A DNA stretch of 64,000 nucleotides. Origin: Clostridia bacterium. GTDB taxonomy: Bacteria > Bacillota > Clostridia > UMGS1840. The DNA is taken from the NCBI GenBank assembly GCA_017625695.1, contig JAGAKI010000073.1, forward strand, positions 34,058 to 98,057, in the 5' to 3' direction. Each line of letters opens with the position of its first letter. The stretch's first letter is position 1. The translations under genes and the position numbers were made by a program. The notes under the pieces are model-generated. The model was not told the origin of the DNA. It saw only the letters and a program-made list of their open reading frames with translations, and did not search any database. Below, piece by piece: positions 63,841 through 64,000 of the stretch.

Positions 63841-64000
63841 TGGCATCAGAAAATTGAACTTACATTCGGTTTCTGTGAGTAAATTCTACGCAATAGTGCG
63901 TTAAAATGCTCGCAAATACACAAAGTATTTGCTGTGCTTTCGCCTTCTCTTGCTAAAAATTTCCATCCCAGAAACGGCTATCGCTCCCGGTTCGGGCGAA
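63841..64000. other. Non-coding tail of the window with small hairpins
   Basis: CAGAAA(A)/TTTCTG arms (63847-63879) and GCAAATAC-ACAAA-GTATTTGC (63931-63951) are visible. The CTCGC and TTCGCC flanks faintly recall the dispersed structured repeat at 8160 and 38553, but I cannot align it convincingly. No gene is seen. Confidence 0.35.

Overview
The window reads as a chromosome segment of an uncultured, anaerobic, spore-forming member of the Clostridia (Eubacteriales; an Oscillospirales- or Christensenellales-like gut bacterium is a reasonable guess). The evidence is spoIIGA-sigE, an alpha/beta-type small acid-soluble spore protein, a SCIFF-type radical SAM maturase, a TM1266-family (iron-only hydrogenase system) regulator, S-layer homology domains, RemB next to gyrB-gyrA, low-to-moderate GC and frequent GTG/TTG starts with strong Shine-Dalgarno sites. 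Most of it is housekeeping sequence. I see no CRISPR array, prophage, insertion-sequence transposase or recognisable defence island.

Layout. 1-9.8 kb (+): 3' end of pyrD, thrS, an Lrp-type regulator overlapping an aminotransferase, trmL, SCIFF maturase, coaE, M18 aminopeptidase, era, mntP. 9.8-16.5 kb is a cell-surface block: two leftward genes (a membrane protein and a phosphodiester glycosidase) diverge from an SLH protein, a 5'-nucleotidase-like anchored protein and a small membrane protein. 16.5-18.0 kb: trmN6-rsmI. rpsU (-) and citrate synthase (+) diverge from two near-perfect sigma-A promoters. An M24 peptidase converges on a thioesterase-mutS2-polysaccharide deacetylase group. 25.2-30.4 kb: a small glycosyltransferase-like fragment, then remB-gyrB-gyrA behind a palindromic promoter. 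30.5-36.9 kb: prmA, a small AT-rich membrane protein, the tRNA mo5U34 pair trmR-trhP, and a double GT-C glycosyltransferase. 37-41.3 kb: orphan fumarase alpha subunit, hpf, TM1266 regulator, rnr, SASP gene. Then xerC-yjbQ (-) and spoIIGA-sigE (+). 45.0-45.7 kb: tRNA-Leu(UAA) and initiator tRNA-fMet, followed by a structured repeat ending in a copy of the 3' half of tRNA-fMet. 45.7-48.3 kb (-): rlmH-walJ-murA. 48.5-52 kb (+): DD-carboxypeptidase, coaX, ECF S component, TVP38. A free-standing structured RNA lies on the minus strand at about 52.1-52.3 kb. Then a four-helix protein gene, marR-degV-HAD, and a leftward group rluA-rsmG, two tandem beta-propeller paralogues and a GH20-like hydrolase. 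The window ends with pgk (apparent +/-1 frameshift at its second to third codon) and tpiA.

The observations most worth following up are: the minus-strand RNA with its own promoter and terminator (6S-like fold); a dispersed repeat whose two copies show compensatory changes in two hairpins; the tRNA-fMet-associated structured repeat; the pgk start frameshift; a 5'-nucleotidase homologue lacking the Asn-His active-site pair; the tandem propeller paralogues tied to rluA-rsmG; and the palindromes over the gyrase-operon and marR promoters and over the SASP ribosome-binding site. All assignments come from reading the sequence and recalling protein families. No database search was run.
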